DNA of 64,000 nt from Paracoccus sediminicola (GTDB lineage Bacteria > Pseudomonadota > Alphaproteobacteria > Rhodobacterales > Rhodobacteraceae). The stretch spans positions 2,083,501-2,147,500 of the forward strand of contig NZ_CP115768.1 of NCBI RefSeq assembly GCF_027912835.1, given 5' to 3'. Each line of letters opens with the position of its first letter. Position 1 is the stretch's first letter. The position numbers were made by a program, and so were the translations under genes. Below the pieces are notes generated by a model. It was not told where the DNA came from and made no database searches. It worked only from the letters and a program-made list of their open reading frames with translations. This document shows positions 28,173-37,637 of this stretch, piece by piece.

Positions 28173-28760
28173 ATGCGCGAGGCGAGCATCAGCCGGAACA
28201 CGGCAGAGACGCAGATCGAGGTGCGGGTGAATCTCGACGGAAGCGGGGTGTACGAGAACCGCACCGGCGTCGGCTTCTTCGATCACATGCTGGATCAGCT
28301 CTCGCGCCATGCGCTGATCGATCTGGACGTCAATGCGAAGGGCGATACCCATATCGACGATCACCACACGGTCGAGGATTGCGGCATCGCCATCGGCCAG
28401 GCTCTGCGCGAGGCTCTGGGCGACAAGACCGGCATCCGGCGCTATGGCGCCTTCCTGCTGGCGATGGATGACGCGCTGGTCCGCGCCGCGCTGGATCTTT
28501 CGGGACGGCCCTATCTGGTGTGGAATGTCGATTTCCCGACCCAGCAGATCGGGCGGTTCGACACCGAGCTGGTGCGCGAGTTCTTCCAGGCGCTGGCCAC
28601 GCATGGCGGCATCACGCTGCATGTCGATGCGCTGCACGGGATCAACAGCCACCATATCGCCGAGGCCGCCTTCAAGGCGGTGGCCCGGGCGCTGCGCGAG
28701 GCGGTCGAGCCCGATCCGCGCATGGCCGGCGTGCTGCCCTCGACAAAAGGGGCGCTGTGA
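28173..28760 (+). CDS. hisB: Imidazoleglycerol-phosphate dehydratase
   Basis: 195 residues, monofunctional HisB. Catalyses dehydration of imidazole glycerol phosphate in histidine synthesis. The paired metal-binding motifs are visible: [12 protein letters not shown] near residue 40, [10 protein letters not shown] near 65, and later [13 protein letters not shown]. First gene of the his cluster here; its stop TGA overlaps the hisH ATG (ATGA-type arrangement, shared A), implying coupled translation. Confidence 0.95.
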   Translation: MREASISRNTAETQIEVRVNLDGSGVYENRTGVGFFDHMLDQLSRHALIDLDVNAKGDTHIDDHHTVEDCGIAIGQALREALGDKTGIRRYGAFLLAMDDALVRAALDLSGRPYLVWNVDFPTQQIGRFDTELVREFFQALATHGGITLHVDALHGINSHHIAEAAFKAVARALREAVEPDPRMAGVLPSTKGAL

Positions 28761-29395
28761 TGCGCGTGGCGCTTGTCGATTACGACAGCGGCAATCTTCA
28801 CTCGGCTGAAAAGGCCTTTACACGGATGGGCCGCGCGGCGGGGGCAGAGGTGACGGTGACCTCGGACCCCGAAACCGTGGCGCGGGCCGACCGGATCGTG
28901 CTGCCGGGTGACGGGGCGTTTCCGTCCTGCAAGGCGGCTTTGGACGCGGTGCCGGGCATGGTCGAGGCGCTGCGCGAGGCGGTCGAGAACCGCGCGGTGC
29001 CGTTCATGGGGATCTGCGTGGGGATGCAGATGCTGGCAACGACCGGGCATGAGTATCGCGAGACGCCGGGACTCGGCTGGATCGGCGGCGAGATCGGCGC
29101 GATCCGCCCGGCCGATCCGGCGCTGAAAGTGCCGCATATGGGCTGGAACGATCTGCGGCTTCGCGGCGCGCATCCGGTGCTGGACGGGATCGCGGACGGG
29201 GATCACGCCTATTTCGTGCATGGTTGGCAGTTCCACCCTGCCGACACCGCGCATCTGCTGGCCGATGTCGAATACGGCGGACCGGTGACGGCGATTGTCG
29301 GGCGCGACAACATCATCGGCACCCAGTTCCATCCCGAGAAATCGCAGGAGGTCGGGCTGCGGCTGATCGCGAATTTCCTGAGCTGGAATCCCTGA
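28760..29395 (+). CDS. hisH: Imidazole glycerol phosphate synthase, glutaminase subunit
   Basis: 211 residues of a class I glutamine amidotransferase. The nucleophile is in GICVGMQML, and the His/Glu pair in FHPEKS near the end. It releases ammonia for HisF. PHMGWNDLRL and YFVHGWQFHP are HisH-specific. The start overlaps the hisB stop by one base. HisF is encoded 1.7 kb downstream, after an interruption by an antisense gene. Confidence 0.95.
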   Translation: MRVALVDYDSGNLHSAEKAFTRMGRAAGAEVTVTSDPETVARADRIVLPGDGAFPSCKAALDAVPGMVEALREAVENRAVPFMGICVGMQMLATTGHEYRETPGLGWIGGEIGAIRPADPALKVPHMGWNDLRLRGAHPVLDGIADGDHAYFVHGWQFHPADTAHLLADVEYGGPVTAIVGRDNIIGTQFHPEKSQEVGLRLIANFLSWNP

Positions 29396-29400
29396 GCCTG

Positions 29401-29433
29401 AAAAAAGCGGGCGGTCCAACCGGGACCGCCCGC
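29401..29433 (-). terminator. Intrinsic terminator of the DUF2147 gene
   Basis: On the minus strand an 11-bp perfect stem (arms 29423-29433 and 29407-29417, loop of 5) is followed by six T residues (A-run at 29401-29406 on the plus strand). It lies 31 bp past the DUF2147 stop codon. On the plus strand the stem follows hisH but has no T-run, so leftward termination is the clearer function. Confidence 0.85.
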
Positions 29434-29463
29434 ATGGCTGCCTCTGAAATTCCCTCGGCCGGC

Positions 29464-29847
29464 TTACTGGATCCTTGCCCAGGTCTGGTTCTTGCAGATC
29501 AGGCCACCGGCCACGCAACCCGCAAGATTCATGCGGTCGCCGTTGACGCTCGCCTTGCCGTTATAGATCTTGCCGTCGGCCGGGCGCAGCACCTTGCCCT
29601 TGTAATCGCCGCCCCCCTGAGGGGCCATGCCGATGACGATCTGCTTGCCGATATTTGGCGACTGATACTCCGAGGTGCCCTTGAAGCTGCGGGTGATGGT
29701 CCCGCAATAGGCGTCGCCGCAAGGCCCGATCTGGACATAGGCAAAGGCGCCCTCATCGGGCTGGGTCTGCCACAGCCCCTCGATCGGATCGGCGGATGCG
29801 GCCCCGGCCAGCAGGCCGAGCGCGGCGGCCAGTGCAAACGTCTTCAT
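29464..29847 (-). CDS. Secreted DUF2147 protein
   Basis: 127 residues. A signal peptide (MKTFALAAALGLLAGAASA) is cleaved after about residue 19; the mature part starts DPIEGLWQTQPDEG and has paired cysteines (GPCGDAYCG; later CVAGGLIC), a DUF2147 beta-barrel-like pattern. Function unknown; family members are periplasmic. The gene is antisense to, and inserted between, hisH and hisA. GAGGAGACC precedes the ATG at 29847. Confidence 0.87.
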   Translation of the reverse strand: MKTFALAAALGLLAGAASADPIEGLWQTQPDEGAFAYVQIGPCGDAYCGTITRSFKGTSEYQSPNIGKQIVIGMAPQGGGDYKGKVLRPADGKIYNGKASVNGDRMNLAGCVAGGLICKNQTWARIQ

Positions 29848-30012
29848 GGTCTCCTCCCTGAGATCATCGCTTTCGGGGATGAAAGGCCAGGGCGGCGATT
29901 CACGCAAGTCTGACGTAGGGTCCCAAAGCTGCTTGACGCGACGGAGGCCGTGCTTGCCCCTGACCCGCCCCTGTGGCAAAGCCCGGCGCAACACGAGACC
30001 GGAGCCCGCGCG

Positions 30013-30732
30013 ATGATCCTCTACCCTGCCATCGACCTGAAGGATGGAAATTGCGTGCGCCTGCTGCGCGGCGACATGGAGGCCGCGACGGTGTTCGGCA
30101 CCGATCCGGCGGCGCAGGCACAAGCCTTCCAGGAGGCTGGCGCAGAGTGGCTGCATCTGGTCGATCTGAACGGCGCCTTCGCCGGCCAGCCGGTGAACGC
30201 GGCGGCGGTCGAGGCGATCCTGTCGGCGACCGGCATCCCGGCCCAGCTCGGCGGCGGAATCCGCGACATGGCGACGATCGAGATGTGGCTCGGCAAGGGG
30301 CTGCGCCGCGTGATCCTTGGCACCGTGGCGGTCGAGAACCCGGATCTGGTGCGACAGGCCGCTTCCGCCTTCCCCGGTCAGGTCGCGGTCGGCATCGACG
30401 CCCGCAAGGGCTATGTCGCGACAAAAGGCTGGGCCGAGGACACCACCGTCGAAGCCGCCGATCTCGCGCGCAGCTTCGAGGATGCCGGGGTGGCGGCGAT
30501 CATCTATACGGATATCGATCGCGACGGCGCGATGGGCGGGCCGAACATCGCCGCGACCGAGGCGCTGGCCCGCGCCGTCTCGATCCCGGTCATCGCCTCG
30601 GGCGGGGTCTCCTCGATGGAGGATCTGACCGCCTTGCGCGACACCGGGGTGATCGCCGGGGCGATCTCGGGCCGGGCCCTTTACGATGGCGCGCTGGATC
30701 TCGGCGCGGCGCTGGCGGCGCTGCGCGGCTGA
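30013..30732 (+). CDS. hisA: Phosphoribosylformimino-AICAR-phosphate isomerase
   Basis: 239 residues, TIM barrel. Catalyses the Amadori-type isomerisation in histidine synthesis. The catalytic aspartate is in [17 protein letters not shown] and the second in [14 protein letters not shown]; phosphate-binding IASGGVSS and [11 protein letters not shown] complete the pattern. The ATG at 30013 gives the standard N-terminus. It must be transcribed either from the hisBH promoter through the antisense gene or from its own promoter in the 165-bp gap after that gene's start. Confidence 0.95.
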   Translation: MILYPAIDLKDGNCVRLLRGDMEAATVFGTDPAAQAQAFQEAGAEWLHLVDLNGAFAGQPVNAAAVEAILSATGIPAQLGGGIRDMATIEMWLGKGLRRVILGTVAVENPDLVRQAASAFPGQVAVGIDARKGYVATKGWAEDTTVEAADLARSFEDAGVAAIIYTDIDRDGAMGGPNIAATEALARAVSIPVIASGGVSSMEDLTALRDTGVIAGAISGRALYDGALDLGAALAALRG

Positions 30733-30735
30733 TCT

Positions 30736-30796
30736 CACCCTGAGCGAAATATCCCGGGGGTGAGCCAGCACCGGCTGGCGAGGGGGCAGCGCCCCC
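30736..30796. repeat. Intergenic repeat, copy 2, with two extra hairpins
   Basis: CACCCTGA-gcg-AAATATCC (30736-30754) matches the right half of the palindrome at 25273-25290. It is followed by CCAGC-ACCG-GCTGG (30765-30778) and a GGGGGC...GCCCCC hairpin (30782-30796). This is the style of dispersed Rhodobacteraceae intergenic elements; it sits just after hisA and may end or stabilise the transcript. Confidence 0.6.
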
Positions 30797-30831
30797 TTCC
30801 CGCGCCTTGGATCCGCGGCTATGACAGGATT

Positions 30832-31032
30832 ATGCTGATCGACCCGAACCACCCATTCTTCCGCAAGCTCTGGGTCCGTGTGGCCTGTGTCGTGCTGCCA
30901 TTGGGCTGGGCCGTCTTCGAGCTGTCGCAAAGCAATATCTTCTGGGCGATCCTGTTCGGCGGGGCGGCGGCGGCGCTGTTTCACGCGCTGATCCTGAAGG
31001 GGCCGGACGACGATGACGGTCCGGCTCGCTGA
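30832..31032 (+). CDS. Small membrane protein between hisA and hisF
   Basis: 66 residues: [17 protein letters not shown] then two hydrophobic segments (about 16-32 and 37-55) and an acidic Asp-rich end. No named domain. Similar short proteins occupy the hisA-hisF gap in related bacteria, as far as I recall. Start chosen at 30832 because the longer frame upstream runs through the intergenic repeat. It lies in the his transcription direction. Confidence 0.7.
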   Translation: MLIDPNHPFFRKLWVRVACVVLPLGWAVFELSQSNIFWAILFGGAAAALFHALILKGPDDDDGPAR

Positions 31033-31072
31033 GCCCTTCCCTCGCCGTTCCGGGAAGGCTATCTGTCACCCC

Positions 31073-31834
31073 ATGCTGAAGACCCGCATCATTCCCTGTC
31101 TCGATGTTGCCGATGGCCGCGTGGTCAAGGGCGTGAATTTCGTCGATCTGGTCGATGCCGGCGACCCGGTCGAGGCCGCCAAGGCCTACGACGCGGCGGG
31201 CGCCGACGAGATCTGTTTTCTGGATATTCACGCCACTCATGAGAATCGCGGGACCATGTTCGATGTGGTCACGCGCACGGCAGAGCAATGTTTCGTGCCG
31301 CTGACCGTGGGCGGGGGCGTGCGCACGCATCGCGATGTGCGCGCGCTGCTCTTGGCGGGGGCGGACAAGGTGTCGTTCAATTCGGCTGCGGTGGCAAATC
31401 CTGACGTGATCGCCGAGGCCGCTGACCGTTTCGGCAGCCAGTGCATCGTCTGCGCCATCGACGCCAAGACCACCGAAGACGGGCGCTGGGAGATCTTCAC
31501 CCATGGCGGGCGCAGGCCGACCGGCATCGACGCGGTGGCGTTCGCCCGGCTCGTGGCTGAGAAAGGTGCCGGAGAAATCCTGCTGACCTCGATGGACCGC
31601 GACGGCACGAAATCCGGATTCAACCTGCCGCTGACCCGCGCCATTGCGGACGCTGTGGATGTGCCGGTGATCGCGTCGGGCGGGGTCGGGACGCTGGATC
31701 ACCTTGTCGAGGGCGTGGTCGAGGGCGGGGCAAGCGCGGTGCTGGCCGCCTCGATCTTCCATTTCGGCACCTACACCATCGGCGAGGCCAAGGCCCATAT
31801 GGCCTCTGCCGGCATCCCCGTGAGGCTGACATGA
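31073..31834 (+). CDS. hisF: Imidazole glycerol phosphate synthase, cyclase subunit
   Basis: 253 residues. TIM barrel that joins HisH-derived ammonia with PRFAR to give imidazole glycerol phosphate and AICAR. The catalytic Asp residues sit in [16 protein letters not shown] and IVCAIDAK; phosphate-binding VGGGVRT and IASGGVGT are visible. The ATG at 31073 gives the typical [11 protein letters not shown] start. Its last four bases overlap the hisE start (ATGA). Confidence 0.96.
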   Translation: MLKTRIIPCLDVADGRVVKGVNFVDLVDAGDPVEAAKAYDAAGADEICFLDIHATHENRGTMFDVVTRTAEQCFVPLTVGGGVRTHRDVRALLLAGADKVSFNSAAVANPDVIAEAADRFGSQCIVCAIDAKTTEDGRWEIFTHGGRRPTGIDAVAFARLVAEKGAGEILLTSMDRDGTKSGFNLPLTRAIADAVDVPVIASGGVGTLDHLVEGVVEGGASAVLAASIFHFGTYTIGEAKAHMASAGIPVRLT

Positions 31835-32151
31835 GCGATTACGACGCCTTCGGCCGGCTGGACGCGACCATCGCCGCCCGCAAGTCCGCCGATCCCGAGG
31901 AAAGCTGGACCGCGAAGCTGCTGGCCAAAGGCCCCGAGAAATGCGCCGAAAAATTCGGCGAAGAGGCCGTCGAGGCGATCATCGAGGCGGTCAAGGGCGA
32001 CCGTGACCGGCTGGGCTCGGAGGCGGCGGACGTGGTCTATCACCTCGCCGTCATGCTGGCCTCGCGGGGCCTGTCGCTGGCCGATGTCGCAGACGAGCTA
32101 ACGCGACGCGAGGGGCTTTCGGGCGTGGCTGAAAAGGCGGGGCGAGGCTGA
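31831..32151 (+). CDS. hisE: Phosphoribosyl-ATP pyrophosphatase
   Basis: 106 residues, all-helical MazG-like fold. The metal-binding acidic residues are in [10 protein letters not shown] and [14 protein letters not shown]. It hydrolyses PR-ATP to PR-AMP, step two of histidine synthesis. Overlaps hisF by 4 bp and closes the his cluster; hisI and hisG/D are not in the window. Confidence 0.94.
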   Translation: MSDYDAFGRLDATIAARKSADPEESWTAKLLAKGPEKCAEKFGEEAVEAIIEAVKGDRDRLGSEAADVVYHLAVMLASRGLSLADVADELTRREGLSGVAEKAGRG

Positions 32152-32395
32152 GCGCCGCGTCACCGCGCGCGGGGCGCGGTTCTGGCCGCAGCATCCCGCG
32201 CATGTCGTCCGGCAGATACCATCTCTTGTGGCCGCGCCGCATCGGCGCCCATATTATCGGGTGAAATCACCGCCAAGTCGCGCCGGACGGGCTTGATTCG
32301 CCGCCAATTTCCGTTCACTTGGTGGTTAATACGCGGTATAAGCCGCCAATTGATTACCGCGCGTGAGACGCGGGCACAGAAGGCAGAGGATCCTC

Positions 32396-32926
32396 ATGAC
32401 CGCATTCGGGAAATCCGGCAAGAATCATGAAAGCGACGTCGCGTTCATTCAGTCGCTGGCAGAGCTTCTGAACAGCAGCGAGCTTTCGGAACTCAGCGTC
32501 AAGCGCGAATATGGCGAGAATGACCGGCTGACGGTCAGCCTGTCCAAACATGGCAAGCAGCAGATCGTGCAGGCCGCGCCCGCTATGGCGCCGGCCGCAC
32601 TCGCCCCTGCCCCCGCTGCGGCACCTCAGGCCCCGGCCACGCCGACGGCAACGCCCGGCGCAACCGGCGGCGATGCCGATCCGGCGGATCTGCCCGGCGC
32701 TGTGACCTCGCCCATGGTCGGCACGGCCTACCTCTCGGCCGAACCGGGTGCTGCGCCCTTCGTCAGCGTTGGCCAGAAGGTCGCCGAGGGTGACACGCTG
32801 CTGATCGTCGAGGCGATGAAGACGATGAACCACATCCCGTCGCCCAAATCTGGAACGGTAAAGCGCATTCTGGTCGATGACGGCACGCCGGTCGAATATG
32901 GCGCGCCCCTGATGGTCGTGGAATGA
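32396..32926 (+). CDS. accB: Biotin carboxyl carrier protein of acetyl-CoA carboxylase
   Basis: 176 residues. N-terminal helical region (to ~55), an Ala/Pro-rich flexible linker (~58-98), then the biotinyl domain with the EAMKTMN motif (biotinylated K142) and the family thumb region ([17 protein letters not shown]). Carries CO2 for malonyl-CoA formation in fatty-acid synthesis. The ATG at 32396 is just after a GAGGA site. The 244-bp region before it is intergenic and should hold the accBC promoter; TTAAT/TATAA boxes lie near 32320-32340. Confidence 0.95.
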   Translation: MTAFGKSGKNHESDVAFIQSLAELLNSSELSELSVKREYGENDRLTVSLSKHGKQQIVQAAPAMAPAALAPAPAAAPQAPATPTATPGATGGDADPADLPGAVTSPMVGTAYLSAEPGAAPFVSVGQKVAEGDTLLIVEAMKTMNHIPSPKSGTVKRILVDDGTPVEYGAPLMVVE

Positions 32927-32933
32927 GGCCGGG

Positions 32934-34283
32934 ATGTTCGACAAGATCCTGATCGCCAATCGCGGCGAGATCGCGCTGCGCGTCATTCGCGCCGCGCGCG
33001 AGATGGGCATCCGCTCCGTCGCCGTCCACTCGACCGCCGACGCCAATGCGATGCATGTCCGCATGGCCGACGAGTCGGTCGCCATCGGCCCGCCCTCTTC
33101 AACTGACAGCTATCTGAACCCCGCCGCGATCATCGCCGCCTGCGAGATCACCGGCGCTCAGGCCGTTCATCCGGGATACGGGTTCCTGTCCGAAAACGCC
33201 GCCTTCGCGCAGATGCTGGAAGATCACGGCATCACCTTCATCGGCCCCAAGGCCGAACATATCCGCATCATGGGCGACAAGATCACCGCCAAGGAAACCG
33301 CGAAGGATCTGGGCATCCCGGTTGTTCCCGGATCAGAAGGCGGGGTGAACGAGGTCGATGACGCCAAGCGGGTCGCCGCTGAAATCGGCTATCCGGTCAT
33401 CATCAAGGCTACCGCCGGTGGCGGCGGGCGCGGCATGAAGGTCGCGCATGACGAAAAGGGGCTGGAAGTCGCCTTCCGCACGGCCCGTTCGGAAGCCAAG
33501 GCCGCCTTCGGCAACCCCGATGTCTATATCGAAAAATACCTGCAAAGGCCGCGCCATATCGAGATCCAGGTCTTTGGCGACGGCAAGGGCAATGCAGTGC
33601 ATCTGGCCGAGCGGGATTGCTCCCTGCAACGCCGTCACCAGAAGGTGCTGGAGGAAGCCCCCGGCCCGTCGATCAGCCCGGCAGAGCGGGCGCGTATCGG
33701 CAAGATCTGCTCTGACGCGATGCAGAAGCTGGGCTATATCGGCGCGGGCACGATCGAGTTTCTCTATGAGGACGGCGAGTTCTATTTCATCGAGATGAAC
33801 ACGCGGCTTCAGGTCGAACACCCGGTGACCGAAGCCATTTTCGGCGTCGATCTCGTGCGCGAACAGATCCGCGTCGCCGCCGGTGAGCAGATGGAGCTGT
33901 CGCAGGACGATCTGAACATCGGCGGCCATGCCATCGAGGTTCGGATCAACGCCGAGAAACTGCCGAATTTCAGCCCCTCTCCGGGCAAGATCACGCAGTT
34001 TCACGCGCCGGGCGGGCTTGGCGTGCGGATGGATAGCGCGATTTATGACGGCTATGTCATCCCACCCTATTACGACAGCCTGATCGGCAAGCTGATCGTG
34101 CATGGCCGCGACCGGCCCGAGGCGCTGGCGCGGCTGTCCCGCGCGCTGTCCGAACTGATCGTGGACGGGGTGGACACCACCATGCCGCTCTTTACCGCTC
34201 TGTTGCAGGAGCCAGATATCCAGTCCGGCGATTACTCGATCCATTGGCTCGAGAAATGGCTATCGGAGAACGCGCCCGCTTGA
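32934..34283 (+). CDS. accC: Acetyl-CoA carboxylase, biotin carboxylase subunit
   Basis: 449 residues, the standard length. ATP-grasp enzyme that carboxylates biotin on AccB. The Gly-rich ATP loop GGGGRGMKVA, ERDCSLQRRHQKVLEEAP and FYFIEMNTRLQVEHPVTE are the classic motifs. Seven bases separate it from accB, so the two are one operon. The 3' end overlaps the aat reading frame by 28 bp. Confidence 0.97.
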   Translation: MFDKILIANRGEIALRVIRAAREMGIRSVAVHSTADANAMHVRMADESVAIGPPSSTDSYLNPAAIIAACEITGAQAVHPGYGFLSENAAFAQMLEDHGITFIGPKAEHIRIMGDKITAKETAKDLGIPVVPGSEGGVNEVDDAKRVAAEIGYPVIIKATAGGGGRGMKVAHDEKGLEVAFRTARSEAKAAFGNPDVYIEKYLQRPRHIEIQVFGDGKGNAVHLAERDCSLQRRHQKVLEEAPGPSISPAERARIGKICSDAMQKLGYIGAGTIEFLYEDGEFYFIEMNTRLQVEHPVTEAIFGVDLVREQIRVAAGEQMELSQDDLNIGGHAIEVRINAEKLPNFSPSPGKITQFHAPGGLGVRMDSAIYDGYVIPPYYDSLIGKLIVHGRDRPEALARLSRALSELIVDGVDTTMPLFTALLQEPDIQSGDYSIHWLEKWLSENAPA

Positions 34284-34912
34284 TCACACCGGAACAGATG
34301 CTGTGGGGCTATGCCAATGGCATCTTCCCCATGGCGGTTTCGGCGAGCGATCCGGCGTTGCACTGGTTCGATCCGCCCGAGCGAGGCGTGCTGCCGGTGG
34401 GTAGGGTCCATGTTTCGCGCTCGATGCGGCGGCATCTGCGGCGTTGCGACTGGCAGGCCACGCTGAACCGGGACTTCATGGCGGTGGTGCGGGGCTGCGC
34501 GGATCGCGACGAAACCTGGATCAACGAGCCGCTCTCCCGGCTTTACGCCGCGCTGCATGCCAAGGGCCATGCCCATTCGCTGGAGATCCGCGACGGTGCT
34601 GGCGCGCTGATCGGCGGTGTGTTCGGGCTGAGCATCGGCGGGGCGTTTTTCGGCGAAAGCATGTTCTCGCAGCGCGACAATGCGTCGAAAGCGGCGTTGA
34701 TCTGGCTGTCGGCGCATCTGGCGCAATGCGGCTTTGCGCTGTTCGATACGCAGTATCCGACCGGGCATCTGGTCTCGATGGGCGGTCAGACCATTCCGCG
34801 GGTCGAATATCATCGACGCCTGTCAGCCGCGATCAGGCTTGACGCAGATCTTGCCGCCCTGCCCCTTCCCGAACGTCAGGCGCTTTGGCAGCCCAGCACC
34901 CAGACATCGTAA
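34256..34912 (+). CDS. aat: Leucyl/phenylalanyl-tRNA-protein transferase
   Basis: 218 residues from the ATG at 34256. Aat attaches Leu or Phe to proteins with N-terminal Lys/Arg, marking them for ClpS/ClpAP. GYANGIFPMA and HWFDPPERGVLPVG near the N-terminus, GGVFGLSIGGAFFGESMFS in the middle and FDTQYPTGHLVSMGG near the end are definitive. An alternative TTG at 34280 would abut the accC stop and begin LITPEQMLWGY, closer to the usual N-terminus. The 3' end overlaps the convergent DUF2155 gene by 37 bp. Confidence 0.93.
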   Translation: MAIGERARLITPEQMLWGYANGIFPMAVSASDPALHWFDPPERGVLPVGRVHVSRSMRRHLRRCDWQATLNRDFMAVVRGCADRDETWINEPLSRLYAALHAKGHAHSLEIRDGAGALIGGVFGLSIGGAFFGESMFSQRDNASKAALIWLSAHLAQCGFALFDTQYPTGHLVSMGGQTIPRVEYHRRLSAAIRLDADLAALPLPERQALWQPSTQTS

Positions 34913-35256
34913 CGCGCATCGTCGAGCGCAGAGAGGGCCGGGGAAGACGCGATCATCCAGCCGTCAAACAAGGTCGCGCTGCTGTTGCGGTCGGTGATGA
35001 CAAGCTGCGCGAACGCATCCGAATTCGGGTCCGCAGAGGGATAGCGGCACTCTCCCAGACGGACATTCAGCCGCCCGATATCCGCCGCCTCGCCGGGCGC
35101 GAGTTCCAGGTCGGTGAGCTGGCTGGTCACCTTGTCGAGCGCACGCAGCACCGCGCCACTACCACGGCTGGTCTCGACCCCGCTCTGCGCCGAAGCGGGC
35201 AGCGCCGCGGCACTGGCGAGCAGGGCGAGGGTGGCGGCGATACTGTTGCGGATCAT
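34876..35256 (-). CDS. Secreted DUF2155 protein
   Basis: 126 residues with a signal peptide (MIRNSIAATLALLASAAALPASA) cleaved near residue 23. The mature domain has LRALDKVTSQLTDLELAPGE and LVITDRNSSATLFDGWMIASSPALS, the DUF2155 pattern seen in alphaproteobacterial periplasmic proteins of unknown role. Two cysteines (ECRYP and the end of VLGCQ) could form a disulfide. Downstream, on the same strand, of the NDUFA12 gene. Confidence 0.87.
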   Translation of the reverse strand: MIRNSIAATLALLASAAALPASAQSGVETSRGSGAVLRALDKVTSQLTDLELAPGEAADIGRLNVRLGECRYPSADPNSDAFAQLVITDRNSSATLFDGWMIASSPALSALDDARYDVWVLGCQSA

Positions 35257-35393
35257 GGCGGTTCATTCCAGATGTCGGCGGTGTTGCGGCGCGGGGTCAT
35301 CAGCGCCTGCCGCAGTTACATGCCCGATCCGCAGGGCGTCGGGCAAGTCCCGAGCCCATCCCTCGGGTTCACGAAACCGGCAGCTTGGCGGTA

Positions 35394-35768
35394 TTACTCG
35401 GGCTGCCAGGCGTCGTAATCGCTGCGCTCTTTCGGATCGGCGAGATAAAGCGAGGATTTCGGGCGATAGGCCTGCGGGGTTCCGGTCATGTTCATCTGAT
35501 GCGGAAGCTCCCACTCGCGGCGCGGCAGCGGATTCTTCGTCGGCGGTTCCTTATAGGTGTGGTGCAGCCAGCCATGCCATTCGACCGGCACCCGGCTGGC
35601 CTCGGATTCGCCGTGATAGATCACCCAGCGACGTTTTCCGTTCTTTGACTGGTAATAGATGTTACCCTGATCGTCTTCGCCGACCTTATCGCCATGCAGC
35701 GCGGTCCAGATCTGAGTGTTCAGCGTCTGCCCTCGCCACCAGGTCAGAATGCGGTCAACGATCCACAT
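35394..35768 (-). CDS. NADH:ubiquinone oxidoreductase accessory subunit NDUFA12
   Basis: 124 residues of the NDUFA12/B17.2 family, a supernumerary complex I subunit shared by mitochondria and alphaproteobacteria. [41 protein letters not shown] and [13 protein letters not shown] are highly characteristic. The ATG at 35768 is preceded by AAAGGAG at good spacing; a further upstream TTG is ignored. The nuo operon is elsewhere. It is likely co-transcribed with DUF2155 (137-bp gap). Confidence 0.93.
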   Translation of the reverse strand: MWIVDRILTWWRGQTLNTQIWTALHGDKVGEDDQGNIYYQSKNGKRRWVIYHGESEASRVPVEWHGWLHHTYKEPPTKNPLPRREWELPHQMNMTGTPQAYRPKSSLYLADPKERSDYDAWQPE

Positions 35769-35880
35769 GGGCAAGCTCCTTTGCCGTTCCTGCCCTGTCT
35801 ATGCCGCAAAGCACGCGCCGGGTCCAGAGGTTGGCGGAACCTGTCAGCAAACGGGGCGTTGCGCCCGAGGGAGCGTATTG

Positions 35881-36297
35881 ATGAGCTATTATCAGGGACG
35901 ATTGATCGACCATATCCATCTGCGCGTGTCGGACTTCGGCCGTGCGCGAGAGTTCTACCAGGCGGTGCTCGATGCGCTTGGCCGCGGGGATTGCAGCGGG
36001 CGCGGGCGGGACTGGATGGAGTGCGACGAGCTGATGATCGACCAGATCGCCCCCGGCGAGGCCCCCAGCAGGGTGCATCTGTGCTTTCAGGCCAGCGACC
36101 GGAATGCCGTGAAGCGCTTCTATGCCGCGGCACTCGGCGCGGGCGGCAGGGATAACGGCGCCCCCGGTCCCCGCGATTACCATCCGGGATATTACGCGGC
36201 CTTTGTTCTCGATCCCGACGGCAACAATATCGAGGCGAAATGCGATGAGCGCGTCAGCAGACGCTCATCCCCGGACATCAGGATCGATACGGATTAA
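35881..36297 (+). CDS. VOC-superfamily (glyoxalase-like) protein
   Basis: 138 residues of one VOC beta-alpha-beta-beta-beta repeat pair: [23 protein letters not shown] at the start and [18 protein letters not shown] near the end. Metal ligand positions include the first His (DHIH) and the late Glu (NNIEA). Members act in glyoxalase, antibiotic-resistance or dioxygenase reactions; none can be assigned here. The ATG at 35881 follows a GAGGGAG site. The stop (TAA) is the palindrome TTAA shared with aroA. Confidence 0.84.
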   Translation: MSYYQGRLIDHIHLRVSDFGRAREFYQAVLDALGRGDCSGRGRDWMECDELMIDQIAPGEAPSRVHLCFQASDRNAVKRFYAAALGAGGRDNGAPGPRDYHPGYYAAFVLDPDGNNIEAKCDERVSRRSSPDIRIDTD

Positions 36298-37625
36298 CCC
36301 AACGCGGCCCCGAGCCCGCGCATGAGCGGCACGAAATCCGGGAAAGAGGTCGCGATGGCGGCGCCGTCATCGACGGCGATCGCGGCTTGCGCAGCCAGAC
36401 CTGCGACAAGGAATGACATCGCGATGCGGTGGTCCAGATAGGTCTCGACCGGCGCCCCCCCTCCTGGAATGATCCCCTTGCCGTGGACGGTCATGCTGTC
36501 GCCTGTCTCGGAAACCTCGACGCCATTGGCGCGCAGCCCCTTGGCCATGGCATCGATCCGGTCGGATTCCTTGACCCTCAGCTCGGCCACGCCATTCATC
36601 ACCGTGTCGCCATCGGCCATCGCCGCGATCACCGAGAGGATCGGGAATTCGTCGATCATCGAGGCCGCCCGTTCCGGCGGGACACAGACCCCGCGCAGTG
36701 CCGAATGACGGACGATCAGATCGGCGACCGGCTCGCCGCCCTCCTCGCGGTCGTTTTCCCAGGTGAGATTCGCACCCATCTCGGCCAGCGTCACGTAAAG
36801 CCCGTCCCGCGTCGGGTTGCGGCTGATTCCATTCACCCGGATCACGGACCCCGGCACGATCAGCGCCGCCGCGACAGGGAAGGCCGCGGAAGACGGGTCG
36901 CGCGGCACGGCGACCTTCTGGGCGACAAGCTCGGGCTGACCTTTCAGCGTGATGACGCGGCCCTCTTCCGTCGTCTCGGTGGTGATGATCGCGCCAAATC
37001 CGGCCAACATCCGTTCGGAATGATCCCGCGTCGGCTCGGCCTCGATCACCACGGTCTCGCCCGGCGCGTTCAGCCCGGCGAGCAGCACTGCCGACTTGAT
37101 CTGCGCCGAGGCCACCGGGGTCCGATAGCGCACCGGCAGCGCGTCCACGGCCCCCTTGATGGTCACCGGCAGCAGCCCGCCCTCGCGCGAGGTGATCTCG
37201 GCGCCGAACAGGCTCAGCGGGTCGGTGATGCGGCGCATCGGGCGCTTCGAGAGGCTGGCATCGCCGGTGAAGGTGGCCGTGATCGGCGTGGTCGCCATCG
37301 CCCCCATGATCAGCCGCACCCCGGTACCGGAATTGCCGCAATCGATCACGCTCTCGGGTTCCGCGAAACCGCCGACGCCGACGCCATCGACGATCCATTC
37401 ACCCGGCCCGAGGCGCTCGACCTTTGCACCGAAAGCCTGCATCGCCTTGGCGGTGTCCAGCACATCCTGACCTTCGAGAAGACCTGTGATATGGCTGCGC
37501 CCCACCGCCATCGCGCCCAGGATCAGCGCCCTGTGACTGATCGACTTGTCGCCGGGGATCACAGCCTCGCCGCGCAGCGCATTGCCCGGACGAGCCGAGA
37601 TCGGTTGGGCGGGGCCGTGAGACAT
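36294..37625 (-). CDS. aroA: EPSP synthase (3-phosphoshikimate 1-carboxyvinyltransferase)
   Basis: 443 residues; transfers enolpyruvyl from PEP to shikimate-3-phosphate. [14 protein letters not shown] at the N-terminus, [12 protein letters not shown], and [15 protein letters not shown] are visible, all family motifs. The sequence around [10 protein letters not shown] resembles the class II (CP4-like) enzymes that have alanine or other residues at the glyphosate-sensitive position; I do not assign sensitivity. First gene of a leftward run reaching back to dusA; 12 bases downstream of the TauE-like gene. Confidence 0.95.
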   Translation of the reverse strand: MSHGPAQPISARPGNALRGEAVIPGDKSISHRALILGAMAVGRSHITGLLEGQDVLDTAKAMQAFGAKVERLGPGEWIVDGVGVGGFAEPESVIDCGNSGTGVRLIMGAMATTPITATFTGDASLSKRPMRRITDPLSLFGAEITSREGGLLPVTIKGAVDALPVRYRTPVASAQIKSAVLLAGLNAPGETVVIEAEPTRDHSERMLAGFGAIITTETTEEGRVITLKGQPELVAQKVAVPRDPSSAAFPVAAALIVPGSVIRVNGISRNPTRDGLYVTLAEMGANLTWENDREEGGEPVADLIVRHSALRGVCVPPERAASMIDEFPILSVIAAMADGDTVMNGVAELRVKESDRIDAMAKGLRANGVEVSETGDSMTVHGKGIIPGGGAPVETYLDHRIAMSFLVAGLAAQAAIAVDDGAAIATSFPDFVPLMRGLGAALG

Positions 37626-37637
37626 TGCGGGATCCTT

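Noticed and set aside
28520..28759. Extended N-terminus for hisH
   Set aside because: The extra 80 residues are read from hisB in another frame; the ATG at 28760 gives the normal HisH start.
32157..32395. Possible riboswitch or small RNA before accB
   Set aside because: GC-rich inverted segments exist near 32160-32190, but no known riboswitch core was recognised; treated as a plain promoter region.
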